Assembly: GCA_013151415.1 (NCBI GenBank)
Contig: JAADII010000033.1
Coordinates: 1-43,094 of the forward strand
Length of the DNA stretch: 43,094 nt
Reading direction: 5' to 3'
Origin: Chloroflexota bacterium
Lineage (GTDB): Bacteria > Chloroflexota > Anaerolineae > J102
Made by a program: the position numbers and the translations under genes. Below the pieces are notes generated by a model. It saw only the letters and a program-made list of their open reading frames with translations. It was not told the origin of the DNA and ran no database searches. This document shows positions 8,238-16,096 of the stretch, piece by piece. Every line of letters begins with the position of its first letter. Positions within the stretch are counted from its first letter, which is position 1.

Positions 8238-9479
8238 ATGCCAACTCAAACCCTCGCCGAGGACCTCCAACTCGAACTCATCGGCGACGATGAGCGCGGT
8301 TACGATTTTATCACCCCGGAAGATATTCAGTTGTTGAAAGAGCTCAGCGCGGAGCCGGGCGTGTTTTCGCTCTATCTCGACACTACGGCCGAGCGGATGC
8401 AAAGCGAGCCATTGGCGCTGCGGTATAAAAAGTTGGTGGAGGAGCGGCGTCAGCATGTGGTTGGTCGTGAGAGTCGGTTGCTTTTCGACGCTGTAGCCGA
8501 GCACATAGGCAAATTGTTGGAGAGCAGTTACGGACGGCCTCGTGGTCGTGGGCTGGCTCTATTCGCCATTCCCGAGCGCTTTTCTCCGAAAGGCGGACCC
8601 GAGGTGAAATATCGTCGTTTGATCCGTTATCATCTGCCCGAACCGCCGCTGGACGCGCTGGAATGGGGTGAGACGCCACTGCTCACGCCGCTGCTCATTC
8701 AGTTGGATGAACACGCGCCCACGGGCGTGGTCGTGGTGGACCGCAAACACGCTCGCTTTTTTGTCTATTACATGGGTGAGGCGGCCGAATATGGCGTTTC
8801 AGAAATCGGTGAAACGCCGCCTCGCACTCGATCCCTGGGCTGGGGCGCGCACAATCATGAACAATGGCAAGAAACCCATTATCAGAAACATCTGCAACAG
8901 GTGGCCGAATTGACCGCGCGGCTGGACCGCGTGGCCAGGTGGAAGTGGCTGACCATTGGCGGCGTGGACCAGGCCCCGCAAGAACTGAAAGAGCGCCTGC
9001 CAAAACCCTTGCAGCAAAAGTTCCTTGGTCATTTCAACATTCACCTGACGGCCACCCTGAATGAGGTGCGCGATGAAGTGGGCCCTTTGGTTCATGCGGC
9101 CGAAGTGCGCGAAGAGTCCGACACATTGGCCGCGTGGGTGGGCGCGCTCAAAACGCCGGGGGGCCGGGCGGTGGCCGGGCTGGCCGACACCACCCTGGCC
9201 GCGCAACAGGCTCGCATCCAGACGCTCATCATTCCACCCAATTGGGTTCAGCCCGGTTGGCAATGCCAATCCTGCCAGGGGCTGATGGCCGACATCTTGG
9301 CCGAACCGCCCAAAGCGTGCATTTATTGCGGCGCTCCCCTCAAGGCGCTTCCCGATATCATCAGCGTGGCCGCCGCGCAAACTTTGACCCTTGGCGGGCA
9401 AGTGGAGATCGTGCGCGACCCTGAGAACCAGGCCATTTTGAAGCAATACGGCGAAATCGGCGCCCTGTTAAGATACTGA
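8238..9479 (+). CDS. Bacterial eRF1-like release-factor family protein (baeRF, probably family 10)
   Basis: This 413-residue protein opens with a leader ending FITPEDIQLLKELS and then SLYLDT, the typical start of bacterial proteins homologous to archaeal/eukaryotic release factor aRF1/eRF1. The central part (VVVVDRKHARFFVYYMGE) matches the eRF1 middle-domain core. The loop after it reads GWGAHNHEQWQETHYQKH, so the classical GGQ peptidyl-hydrolysis motif is not present in canonical form. A C-terminal zinc ribbon is formed by C343/C346 and C361/C364. Family members are thought to act at the ribosome, perhaps in rescue or recycling; a role here is inferred. AAGGAG eight bases before ATG fixes the start. 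The gene stands alone, followed by a hairpin and two tRNA genes. Confidence 0.75.
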   Translation: MPTQTLAEDLQLELIGDDERGYDFITPEDIQLLKELSAEPGVFSLYLDTTAERMQSEPLALRYKKLVEERRQHVVGRESRLLFDAVAEHIGKLLESSYGRPRGRGLALFAIPERFSPKGGPEVKYRRLIRYHLPEPPLDALEWGETPLLTPLLIQLDEHAPTGVVVVDRKHARFFVYYMGEAAEYGVSEIGETPPRTRSLGWGAHNHEQWQETHYQKHLQQVAELTARLDRVARWKWLTIGGVDQAPQELKERLPKPLQQKFLGHFNIHLTATLNEVRDEVGPLVHAAEVREESDTLAAWVGALKTPGGRAVAGLADTTLAAQQARIQTLIIPPNWVQPGWQCQSCQGLMADILAEPPKACIYCGAPLKALPDIISVAAAQTLTLGGQVEIVRDPENQAILKQYGEIGALLRY

Positions 9480-9486
9480 CATGCGC

Positions 9487-9538
9487 GGGCGCGGTTCCGG
9501 TTTGCGCATTCGGCTTTTGGCGAAACGGAACTGCGCCC
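9487..9538 (+). terminator. Long hairpin after the baeRF gene
   Basis: Arms 9487-9499 and 9526-9538 pair over 13 positions including one G-U, just after the stop codon. No T-run follows, so this may act as an RNA-stabilising or Rho-assisted end rather than a classical terminator. Confidence 0.45.
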
Positions 9539-9541
9539 ACC

Positions 9542-9570
9542 TTGACAGCGGCGTCCAGTTATCGTACAAT
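9542..9570 (+). promoter_or_regulatory. Near-consensus promoter of tRNA-Cys
   Basis: TTGACA, 17 bases, TACAAT. Predicted start is about 20 bases before the mature tRNA. Confidence 0.85.
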
Positions 9571-9595
9571 ATGGGTGAAATTGTAGACAGACGGC

Positions 9596-9671
9596 GGCGA
9601 CGTAGCCAAGTTGGTTAAGGCAGGGGTCTGCAAAACCCCGATCGCGGGTTCGAATCCCGCCGTCGCCTCCA
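9596..9671 (+). tRNA. tRNA-Cys (anticodon GCA)
   Basis: A complete cloverleaf: acceptor GGCGACG pairs with CGTCGCC, the anticodon stem GGGGT/ACCCC encloses CTGCAAA, and the T arm is GCGGG-TTCGAAT-CCCGC. The anticodon GCA is at 9630-9632, the discriminator base is U (normal for Cys), and CCA is encoded. It has its own promoter and terminator. Confidence 0.96.
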
Positions 9672-9678
9672 TCGATGC

Positions 9679-9711
9679 GCCGGCTTGCACACAGGCAAGC
9701 CGGCGTTTTTT
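9679..9711 (+). terminator. Intrinsic terminator of tRNA-Cys
   Basis: A perfect 10-bp stem (GCCGGCTTGC / GCAAGCCGGC) with a six-base loop is followed by GTTTTTT. Confidence 0.9.
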
Positions 9712-9828
9712 GCATTGGCGGCCAGGAAAAGCGCGGCTGGGCTCATGTTGGAGCCAGGGGTCGATCGTCTTATTCTCTGACCCTTTTCGCCCCGAACCCG
9801 AAACGCTTTCCCGCCAAAAAAACCTTAT

Positions 9829-9857
9829 TTGACGCGCGGAACAAATCCTGTTAGTAT
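9829..9857 (+). promoter_or_regulatory. Promoter of tRNA-Leu
   Basis: TTGACG, 17 bases, TAGTAT, about 20 bases before the tRNA. Confidence 0.75.
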
Positions 9858-9878
9858 TTTTGGCGTCAATACCATCAC

Positions 9879-9962
9879 GGGGCGGTGGCGGAATTGGCAG
9901 ACGCAGCGGACTTAAAATCCGCCGTGCTTCGGCACTTGTGGGTTCGAGTCCCACCCGCCCTA
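9879..9962 (+). tRNA. tRNA-Leu (anticodon UAA)
   Basis: A class II tRNA with a long variable arm (CGTGCTTCGGCACTT). The D arm includes GGAATTGGCAGAC, typical of leucine tRNAs. Anticodon stem GCGGA/TCCGC encloses CTTAAAA, anticodon TAA at 9913-9915. T arm GTGGG-TTCGAGT-CCCAC. Discriminator A, no encoded CCA. The first acceptor pair is a G-U. The 258 bp from here to the micro-ORF at 10221 hold no other gene; a TATATT at 10135-10140 might be a -10 element. Confidence 0.95.
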
Positions 9963-10151
9963 TGTCGAAAGGCTGAAGTCGGTCATTTTGTTTTGGTTGA
10001 AGCCGATTGCCAGAGAGCCTTGCCTTTCTGCTTTGGCCTGTTTGGTTTTTTTGGACGACATTTGGTTGACATAAGTCGCCTGCATTGGGACAAATGGCAA
10101 GATCACAGAGAAATCTGACCTGAAATCGGCGACGTATATTACTCTGTCCAC

Positions 10152-10181
10152 GTTTGGAAATCGGGGATGGCCGCGCTGTTG
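10152..10181 (+). repeat. Left arm of 30-bp inverted repeat
   Basis: The 30 bases from GTTTGG to CTGTTG recur in inverted orientation at 10507-10536 with a single mismatch (position 10168). Identity ends sharply at both sides. The arms bound a 385-bp segment carrying the micro-ORF. Only an AC dinucleotide is shared at the outer flanks, so no convincing target-site duplication is seen. Confidence 0.92.
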
Positions 10182-10220
10182 CTTCCACCCGTAGCACCCA
10201 GCCTTTTAGGAGGACGCCCC

Positions 10221-10289
10221 ATGAAGTACGAAAAACCCACCCTGGTTAAGCATGAAGAGCTGAAGCAGGTCACGTTCAGCGCTCACTAA
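10221..10289 (+). CDS. 22-residue leader-like peptide (RiPP-precursor-like, no evident core)
   Basis: This micro-ORF has a perfect AGGAGG ribosome site at 10208-10213, seven bases before ATG. It starts MKYEKPTLVKHEELK and ends QVTFSAH. Tyr3, Pro6, Leu8 and Thr18 fit the YxxPxLxxxGxxxxxT pattern recognised by PqqD/RRE-type proteins in lasso-peptide leaders, with Glu12 replacing Gly. The length and the KP...VT spacing also recall PqqA. Only four residues follow the conserved Thr, so it looks like a leader without a core, or a mature short peptide. It lies inside the 30-bp inverted repeat and 271 bp before a B12-type radical SAM gene followed by an NTP_transf_5 gene, a family often seen in lasso and related loci. 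The RiPP call is inference. Confidence 0.6.
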   Translation: MKYEKPTLVKHEELKQVTFSAH

Positions 10290-10460
10290 AGATGGTGTCG
10301 CCCGCTCCTCTGACGCGCGATGAGCAAAGCGTCGGTTTATGGCGCGGGAGCATTTTCCTGTCTTGGGCGTCCGGTTGACCTTGGACGCCACACTCCTTTC
10401 GCGTGCGTCCGGTTGAGGCTCGTCAAAGGCGACGGGATTTCCGGTGCACCAACATCTCAG

Positions 10461-10484
10461 AGAGGGCGGTCGCACCGCCCCTCT
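10461..10484 (+). terminator. Hairpin between the micro-ORF and the radical SAM gene
   Basis: AGAGGGCGGT pairs with ACCGCCCCTCT (one bulge) around a CGC loop, with a short TTTT 12 bases later. It could attenuate read-through from the peptide into the operon. The surrounding 271 bp (10290-10560) also contain GCGTCCGGTTGA twice but no supported gene. Confidence 0.45.
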
Positions 10485-10506
10485 TAGCCTCCGTTTTCTA
10501 GCAACC

Positions 10507-10536
10507 CAACAGCGCGGCCGTCCCCGATTTCCAAAC
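10507..10536 (-). repeat. Right arm of 30-bp inverted repeat
   Basis: Reverse complement of 10152-10181, 29 of 30 identical. It ends 24 bases before the radical SAM start codon; a TATGAT (10540-10545) directly follows and could serve as a -10 for a very short leader. Confidence 0.92.
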
Positions 10537-10560
10537 ACCTATGATGAATATACACCCATC

Positions 10561-12051
10561 ATGTCAGCCCATGTCTTTCTGATTAACTTTCGAAATCATC
10601 GCGATATGTATCCGCCGTTTGGGATCATGTATGTGGCGGATGCGCTTATGCAGCAGGGGCATCGAGTTCGCATATTCCACGAAACAGGGGACAAGTGGCG
10701 CGATGTGGTGCGTTTGGTGCGAGATGAACGTCCGGATTGGGTGGGTTTTAGCACCATCACAGGGCCACAATTGCGCCCCACCATCGAAGCGACGCGCGCG
10801 GTGAAAGCGTTGGGCGCGCCCACGGTTTGGGGCGGCGTGCATGCCACCATCATGCCCGAAGAGGCGCTCAAAGAGGAGAGCGTCGATTTCGTCATCGTCA
10901 ACGAGGGGGAGATCACGGCCCAGGAGTTTACGGCCGCATTGCTCGAGGGGCGCGGCTTTGAAAATGTGTTGGGATTGGCCTGGCGAGACCAAGATGGCCA
11001 ACCGCATATCAACCCCCCGCGACCCTTCATCACAAATTTGGACGACTTCCGCCCCCGTTGGGAGCTTTTGCCCGATATTCCGGCCTATTTTTTGCAATCC
11101 GGCCCTTATCAACGCGCGATCCCCGTTTACATTTCGCGTGGCTGCCCCTTTCGTTGCGGCTTTTGCTACAACGAAGTGGTGATGAAACGCACCTGGCGGC
11201 CCCATTCACAGGCCTTCGTGCTCGAGCAGGTGCGTTGGTTGCAAGATCATTACGGCATCGACGCCGTGGATTACGCCGACGATTACCTTTTTGGACGCAT
11301 AAAGGCCATGCAGCGCATGGTCGAGGCTGTGGCCTTGCCCTGGAGTGGGCAGGTGCGGGTGCAGCTGCTCAAACCCGAATTTGTGCAATGGATGAGCGAC
11401 ACCGGATGCCAGTGGGTGAATATCGGCGCGGAATCCGGCTCGCAAGCCGTGCTCGATAGCATCGCCAAAGACCAAAAGGCGTGGATGATCGAATGGGGCG
11501 TGCGCAACCTGGCCGAATATGCGCCGCATATCGAAGCGAATCTCAGCTTCATTATTGGCTTGCCCGCGGAAACGCCCGCAGAGCGTCGCGACACGCTCGA
11601 TCTCATCGAGCGCCTATGCGAAATTCATCCCAACGCCCGCTGCTCCATTTCCATTTACATGCCCTATCCCGGCACGCCGTTATGGCCGGACGCGCTCGCG
11701 CGCGGGTATCAACCGCCTCAGAGCCAGATGGGGTGGAGCGAATTCGATATCCATAAAGGCAACACGCCCTGGGTGGACGAAACCGAGGGGCGCATCATGT
11801 CGGAGATTTGCGACATTTTGTTTGTGGGCCGCAGCCAGGGCCATTGGCTTCTCAAGCCCTATTATGGTTTGCTGCGTTGGCGTTGGCGCAAGGGCTTTTT
11901 CAAATGGTATGTCGAGGGCGCTCTAAAGACCAAAGGCGGACAATTGGTGGAGCGCATCGGCTTTTTGCGCGCCTTGCGCGACAAACTTGCGCCGCGCCTG
12001 GTTCGTTACAATGCGAATACGCACCGAGGCCCCGCGGCCGAAGCGATATAA
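10561..12051 (+). CDS. B12-binding-domain radical SAM enzyme
   Basis: A 496-residue class B-like radical SAM protein. Residues 1-140 form a Rossmann-like cobalamin-binding domain (FGIMYVADALMQQGH, then VWGGVHATIMPEEAL and a DFVIVNEGE loop). The radical SAM core starts at SRGCPFRCGFCYN, with cluster cysteines 195, 199 and 202 in C-x3-C-x2-C. A GAESGS motif and FIIGLPAETPAE follow, as usual in this superfamily. The enzyme should use SAM and probably cobalamin for a methylation or a C-C/C-S bond change. The substrate is unknown; an envelope lipid or glycan or the upstream peptide are options. ATG at 10561 gives the family's usual N-terminus although the Shine-Dalgarno is poor. The next gene starts seven bases after its stop. 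Confidence 0.85.
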   Translation: MSAHVFLINFRNHRDMYPPFGIMYVADALMQQGHRVRIFHETGDKWRDVVRLVRDERPDWVGFSTITGPQLRPTIEATRAVKALGAPTVWGGVHATIMPEEALKEESVDFVIVNEGEITAQEFTAALLEGRGFENVLGLAWRDQDGQPHINPPRPFITNLDDFRPRWELLPDIPAYFLQSGPYQRAIPVYISRGCPFRCGFCYNEVVMKRTWRPHSQAFVLEQVRWLQDHYGIDAVDYADDYLFGRIKAMQRMVEAVALPWSGQVRVQLLKPEFVQWMSDTGCQWVNIGAESGSQAVLDSIAKDQKAWMIEWGVRNLAEYAPHIEANLSFIIGLPAETPAERRDTLDLIERLCEIHPNARCSISIYMPYPGTPLWPDALARGYQPPQSQMGWSEFDIHKGNTPWVDETEGRIMSEICDILFVGRSQGHWLLKPYYGLLRWRWRKGFFKWYVEGALKTKGGQLVERIGFLRALRDKLAPRLVRYNANTHRGPAAEAI

Positions 12052-12058
12052 AGTGACA

Positions 12059-13246
12059 ATGACTCATGCTCTGCCCGCGCCCGCGCGAGACCTGTTCGCC
12101 CTCTTACGCGGGGATCCCGTTGAACCGGCCGATTGGGATGCGGTGGGGGTCTACGCGCTCTCGTTGGGGCTGGGCCCGCTCTTGTTGGAGACCGCGGCCG
12201 AACGCCTGCCGCCCCTATTGAGCGCTCGCTTGCGATTGGCCGCGCGACGCACCGAATTGCGCACTCGCGCCCTGCTGGACGCGCTGGCCGAAGTGCTCCA
12301 GATGTGCAACCAACAAGGCGCGCCCGCGCTCGTGCTCAAAGGCGCATATATGGCCCCCGCCATCTACAAGAATTTGAGCCTGCGTAGCATGAGCGATATC
12401 GACTTGCTCATCGAGCCGCATGCATTCACCCAATTTCAGGCCATCATGAAGGCTTTGGGTTACGAGGGTAAACACACCGATCCCCAAAGCGGACCGGGCA
12501 TTGTCAAGCATGAGTGGACCTATCAGCGAGCCAACAGCCCCAAAGCCGCGGCCAACCCCCTTCTCTTCGGAGGCGAAAGCCTGTTCATCGAACCCCATGT
12601 CTCACTGACGGAAAGCTGGTTTGGATTGAAGGTCGGGCTGACCCACGACGTTTGGTCGCGACGCGTTGAATGGCGACTGCGCGACTCCTCGGGCCGTTCA
12701 CACCTGGCCTATGCTCTTTGTCCTGAAGACGCCTTGTTGCACGCGGCCATCCATGCCATTTTCCATTTGCTGATGGGCAAGGCCGCGTTCATTCAGTTAT
12801 ACGATATCCGTCGTTTGCTCGAAGTTCAGGTTGATCTCGATTTCGAAGCCCTTCTGGCCACTGCGCTCCATCCCGATGTGAGCGCGAGCGCGCATCTTTT
12901 GGCCGCGCTTCGTTTGGCCCGCGATGCATATGCCGCGCCGGTTCCTCGATTGTGGCTGGAGCGCTTGAGCGAGGCTTGCCCCTCCCGACAGCGCGAAGCC
13001 GCGTTGGCGCTCTCTTTGGAGCGGATGTGGCGCATGAGCCAGCAAGCCCCCCTCACCACACTCGCCCAGCGTTTGCGGCGCGGCATGCGAGATCGGTTTG
13101 TGGCTGCGGCCTGGGCGCGCGACCGTCGCGAGGTCTTGCGCGTGTGGCGGAGTGCGTTTCTCTTCCATCGCACCGACACCGCGCGGTTGCTCTTGGCGCG
13201 CTTGTCGTCGCGAAGCGAGCGTTCGAACTCCAAGGCCCCGGGTTGA
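12059..13246 (+). CDS. Nucleotidyltransferase family protein (NTP_transf_5-like)
   Basis: This 395-residue protein contains LVLKGAYMAPAIYKN (Lys about 94) and SMSDIDLLIEP (Asp about 113 and 115), the two signatures of the NTP_transf_5 uncharacterised nucleotidyltransferase family. The paired Asp residues match the metal site of the nucleotidyltransferase fold. Family members occur in lasso-peptide, PqqD-linked and exopolysaccharide clusters, but their reaction is not established. A GTG at 12053 is an in-frame alternative start. It lies directly behind the radical SAM gene and is probably cotranscribed. The 133-bp gap that follows has a weak TTGGTC...TAAAAT pair and no other feature. Confidence 0.78.
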   Translation: MTHALPAPARDLFALLRGDPVEPADWDAVGVYALSLGLGPLLLETAAERLPPLLSARLRLAARRTELRTRALLDALAEVLQMCNQQGAPALVLKGAYMAPAIYKNLSLRSMSDIDLLIEPHAFTQFQAIMKALGYEGKHTDPQSGPGIVKHEWTYQRANSPKAAANPLLFGGESLFIEPHVSLTESWFGLKVGLTHDVWSRRVEWRLRDSSGRSHLAYALCPEDALLHAAIHAIFHLLMGKAAFIQLYDIRRLLEVQVDLDFEALLATALHPDVSASAHLLAALRLARDAYAAPVPRLWLERLSEACPSRQREAALALSLERMWRMSQQAPLTTLAQRLRRGMRDRFVAAAWARDRREVLRVWRSAFLFHRTDTARLLLARLSSRSERSNSKAPG

Positions 13247-13379
13247 GCCAAGCGTCCATCGCGCGTCAAGATGATGGTTGTTGACTCCGCGTCGCCATAA
13301 TGAAACTCGCGGTTGCCCAACCCTCACTTCACTCCCCGGCGGATTGGTCGTAACAGCGAATGGATTGTAAAATCCCCGC

Positions 13380-14633
13380 ATGATGCGTGTAATCCGCCTT
13401 GCCATCGCCATTCCCCTGCTTCTGTTCAGCTTCCGTCGCCTGATCTTTACACTGGTTGCGCTTTTCACCCCCGCCACCAGGCCGCCGGCGACCGATGAGC
13501 CGCCTCGCGATCTGCTCGTGTTGGTTCCCTGTCGCAACGATGGGGCCAGTTTGCCTGGCCTGGTGGACGCGTTGCTCGAGAACGGTTACCCACTGGATCG
13601 GCTTAAGATCATGCTCATCGACGATGGTTCTGACGACGACAGCGCCGCGATCATGCAGGCATTGGCCCGGCGGCGGCCGCAAGTCGTCCGAGTCATTCAT
13701 TTGCCTGCGAACGTTGGCAAGGCGGCCGCCCTCAATGCAGCGCTCGCCGACGAGTCGTGGGGAGATGTGGTCGCGGTTTACGACGCGGACCATCGTCCCC
13801 AACCTGGCGGCCTGGCCATGCTTGTGCAGGGGTTTGCCGATCCGCACGTGGGCGCGGTGAGCGGTCGCACCGAACCGCGCAATGCGCTGGCTTCGCCCGC
13901 GGCCTATTACAGCGCGGTCGAACGGTTGGTGCATCAGCGCATTACGCTGGTGGCCAAAGACCGTTTGAATCTGGCTCCGGCCATTCTTGGCTCCCATTGC
14001 GCGTATCGTCGTTCTCTGCTCGAGGCTTTGGGCGGTTTTACGGCCGGCGCCTTTCTCGAGGACAGCGATCTCACTGTGCGCATTGCGGCGGCGGGTTATC
14101 GCACCCGATATCTCGAGAGCATCCCCGCGATGGACGAAGCCCCAGCCACGCTCGCGGGCTATTGGCGGCAACATGTGCGCTGGTCGCGCGGCTTTCAAGA
14201 TGTGGCGGTTCAGCATGGTCGGGGCGTGCTTCGCGGGCCTCTGCCCTGGCCTTTGCGTCTCGAACTTTTTCTCTTCAGTTTAGGCTATCTCGACCGTTTG
14301 GCCCTCTTGGCTGCGGCCGCATCCATGTTTTCGGATGCGGTCTTTGGCGCTCGTTTTCGTTTTCCGCGCGCCTTATTCGCGGCGGTTTTGGCCCTGCCCT
14401 ATTTGCAAATTATGGCCGCGTTTGTACGGGCCAGGGTTGCACTGACCTGGTGGTTGAGGTTGCCTTACGTGTTTCTCCTTTTTCCCGTGGATGTGGCCGC
14501 CGCGGTGCGCAGCACATTGGACACTCTCCTCGATCGCCCTCGTCATTGGCGACCTACGGCCAAACAACCGACGGCCAGCCAACCCTATGTCGCCATCGAC
14601 AAGCCAAAGGCGACCATGCCTCGTGAATTGTGA
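13380..14633 (+). CDS. Membrane-bound processive-type glycosyltransferase family 2
   Basis: A 417-residue inner-membrane glycosyltransferase resembling hyaluronan/cellulose synthase-type GT2 enzymes. An N-terminal membrane segment (residues 4-30) is followed by the GT-A core: VPCRND, LIDDGSDDD, DADH, ED in FLEDSDLT and Q264-H-V-R-W268, the QxxRW signature of processive enzymes. Membrane helices follow near 300-375. It probably extends a polysaccharide from a UDP-sugar at the cytoplasmic face. The last residues (PTAKQPTASQPYV) are encoded by the same kind of short word repeat found at other gene ends here. Its TGA overlaps a possible GTG start of the next gene (GTGA). Confidence 0.88.
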   Translation: MMRVIRLAIAIPLLLFSFRRLIFTLVALFTPATRPPATDEPPRDLLVLVPCRNDGASLPGLVDALLENGYPLDRLKIMLIDDGSDDDSAAIMQALARRRPQVVRVIHLPANVGKAAALNAALADESWGDVVAVYDADHRPQPGGLAMLVQGFADPHVGAVSGRTEPRNALASPAAYYSAVERLVHQRITLVAKDRLNLAPAILGSHCAYRRSLLEALGGFTAGAFLEDSDLTVRIAAAGYRTRYLESIPAMDEAPATLAGYWRQHVRWSRGFQDVAVQHGRGVLRGPLPWPLRLELFLFSLGYLDRLALLAAAASMFSDAVFGARFRFPRALFAAVLALPYLQIMAAFVRARVALTWWLRLPYVFLLFPVDVAAAVRSTLDTLLDRPRHWRPTAKQPTASQPYVAIDKPKATMPREL

Positions 14634-14683
14634 ATCGCGCACCCCTTGCGGCCCATTTGCATCAGGAACTACGCAACAGGACT

Positions 14684-16096
14684 ATGATTTCGAAACCCAA
14701 TGAGCATGTGATTATTTTGGGCGGAGGCGTTGCCGGCCTCGCCACCGGACTCGAACTGATTCGTCGCGGTCGCCGCGTCACGGTCATTGAAAAGGGCGAA
14801 CGCGTGGGCGGTCTTGCGCGCACTTTGGTTTATGGCGATTTTCGTTTTGACATAGGCGGTCATCGCTTCCATAGCCATAAGCCCGAGATCATCGCCTGGA
14901 TAAAAGAGTTGATGGGCGCTGATCTGTTGCGCGTGCCCCGCATTAGCCACATTTATCTTCAAAACAAGTTTGTGGACTATCCCCTGCGTTTTCCCAACGC
15001 CTTGAGCATTTTCAGCCCGCCTCAGGCCGCGCGCATTTTGGCCAGCTATGGCGCGGCCGCGTTGCGGCGTCGGTTGAACGGTCGCAAAAAGGATGTGTCC
15101 TTTGAAGATTGGGTGGTGCATCGCTTTGGCCGGGCCATGTTCGACGTCTTCTTCGGCCCTTACACCGAAAAAGTGTGGGGCATTTCCTGTCAGGAGCTTT
15201 CGGCCGATTGGGCGGCTCAGCGCATCAGCTTGCCCAGCCTCACCGAGGCCGTGAAGCGGGCCATTGCGCCGGGCGCGGAGCCCCCCTCCACCATCATCTC
15301 TCATTTTTGGTACCCGCGCGCGGGCTTTGGCATGATTCCCGACCGCATGAGCGAGGAAATAGAGCGTTTGGGCGGTCGCGTGCTCACTTCGGCGTCGGTG
15401 GCCGCTCTGGAGCCGAGATCGGATGGTGGATGGCGGGTGCATGTGCAAGAGCGGGATGGCGTTCAGCGCCTGACCGGCGATCGGGTCATTTCCTCCATCC
15501 CCCTCCATTATTTGCTGGCCGCGCTGCCTCCTGAAAGCGGCGCAGCCGACATTGCGCGGCGGTTTAGCTTGAGCTATCGCGACATGGTGTTGTTGTTCCT
15601 GGCGCTCAAGATCCCGCGAGTGAGCGAAGACAGTTGGACTTATTTCCCGCAAACCGAGCTCTTGTGCGGACGCACGCACGAGCCGCGTAATTGGAGCGCC
15701 GAAATGGCGCCAGAGGGCCGCACCTCGCTGGCGGCCGAAGTGTTCACCAGCCGCGGTGAGGCGACTTGGGAAATGTCGGACGAGCAGTTGGTGGCGCGCG
15801 CGGTGCGCGAATTCGAAGAAATTGGTTTCTTGCCGCCCCATAGCTTGATGGACGCCTGGGTGCTGCGCGTGCCCTATGCCTATCCGGTCTATTATATTGG
15901 TTATGCTGAAAAAGTGCGCCGAGTGCGCGAGTTTCTAGACGCCGCTTTCCCCGATCTTCATTTGGTGGGGCGCACAGGTTCGTTTCGCTATATGAACAGC
16001 GACGGCGTCATCGAAGATGCGCTTGCGCTTACCGATTATCTAACCGGCACACGCCATGAGTATGTCGATGTCAGCAAAGACTACAAGGTGGACTGA
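14684..16096 (+). CDS. FAD-dependent UDP-galactopyranose-mutase-like oxidoreductase
   Basis: A 470-residue protein starting with an FAD-binding Rossmann fold (IILGGGVAGLATGLEL, then a VIEKGERVGGLART motif) and DIGGHRFHS, as in UDP-galactopyranose mutase and related NAD(P)/FAD amine-oxidase-like proteins. The C-terminal FAD contact region reads GRTGSFRYMNSDGVIEDAL. In glycan loci such proteins isomerise or oxidise nucleotide sugars; the precise reaction is not inferable. ATG at 14684 starts the fold directly; a GTG at 14630 that overlaps the previous stop would add 18 residues and coupling. The next gene overlaps its end by 41 bases. Confidence 0.82.
   Translation: MISKPNEHVIILGGGVAGLATGLELIRRGRRVTVIEKGERVGGLARTLVYGDFRFDIGGHRFHSHKPEIIAWIKELMGADLLRVPRISHIYLQNKFVDYPLRFPNALSIFSPPQAARILASYGAAALRRRLNGRKKDVSFEDWVVHRFGRAMFDVFFGPYTEKVWGISCQELSADWAAQRISLPSLTEAVKRAIAPGAEPPSTIISHFWYPRAGFGMIPDRMSEEIERLGGRVLTSASVAALEPRSDGGWRVHVQERDGVQRLTGDRVISSIPLHYLLAALPPESGAADIARRFSLSYRDMVLLFLALKIPRVSEDSWTYFPQTELLCGRTHEPRNWSAEMAPEGRTSLAAEVFTSRGEATWEMSDEQLVARAVREFEEIGFLPPHSLMDAWVLRVPYAYPVYYIGYAEKVRRVREFLDAAFPDLHLVGRTGSFRYMNSDGVIEDALALTDYLTGTRHEYVDVSKDYKVD

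Noticed and set aside
9596-9962. tRNA genes as integration sites for the glycan block
   Set aside because: I found no repeat of either tRNA 3' end near 22.7 kb and no integrase, so a genomic-island boundary is not supported.
10320-10487. 55-codon plus-strand ORF inside the inverted-repeat segment
   Set aside because: No ribosome site and no motif, and its end lies in the hairpin. Kept only as part of the spacer description.
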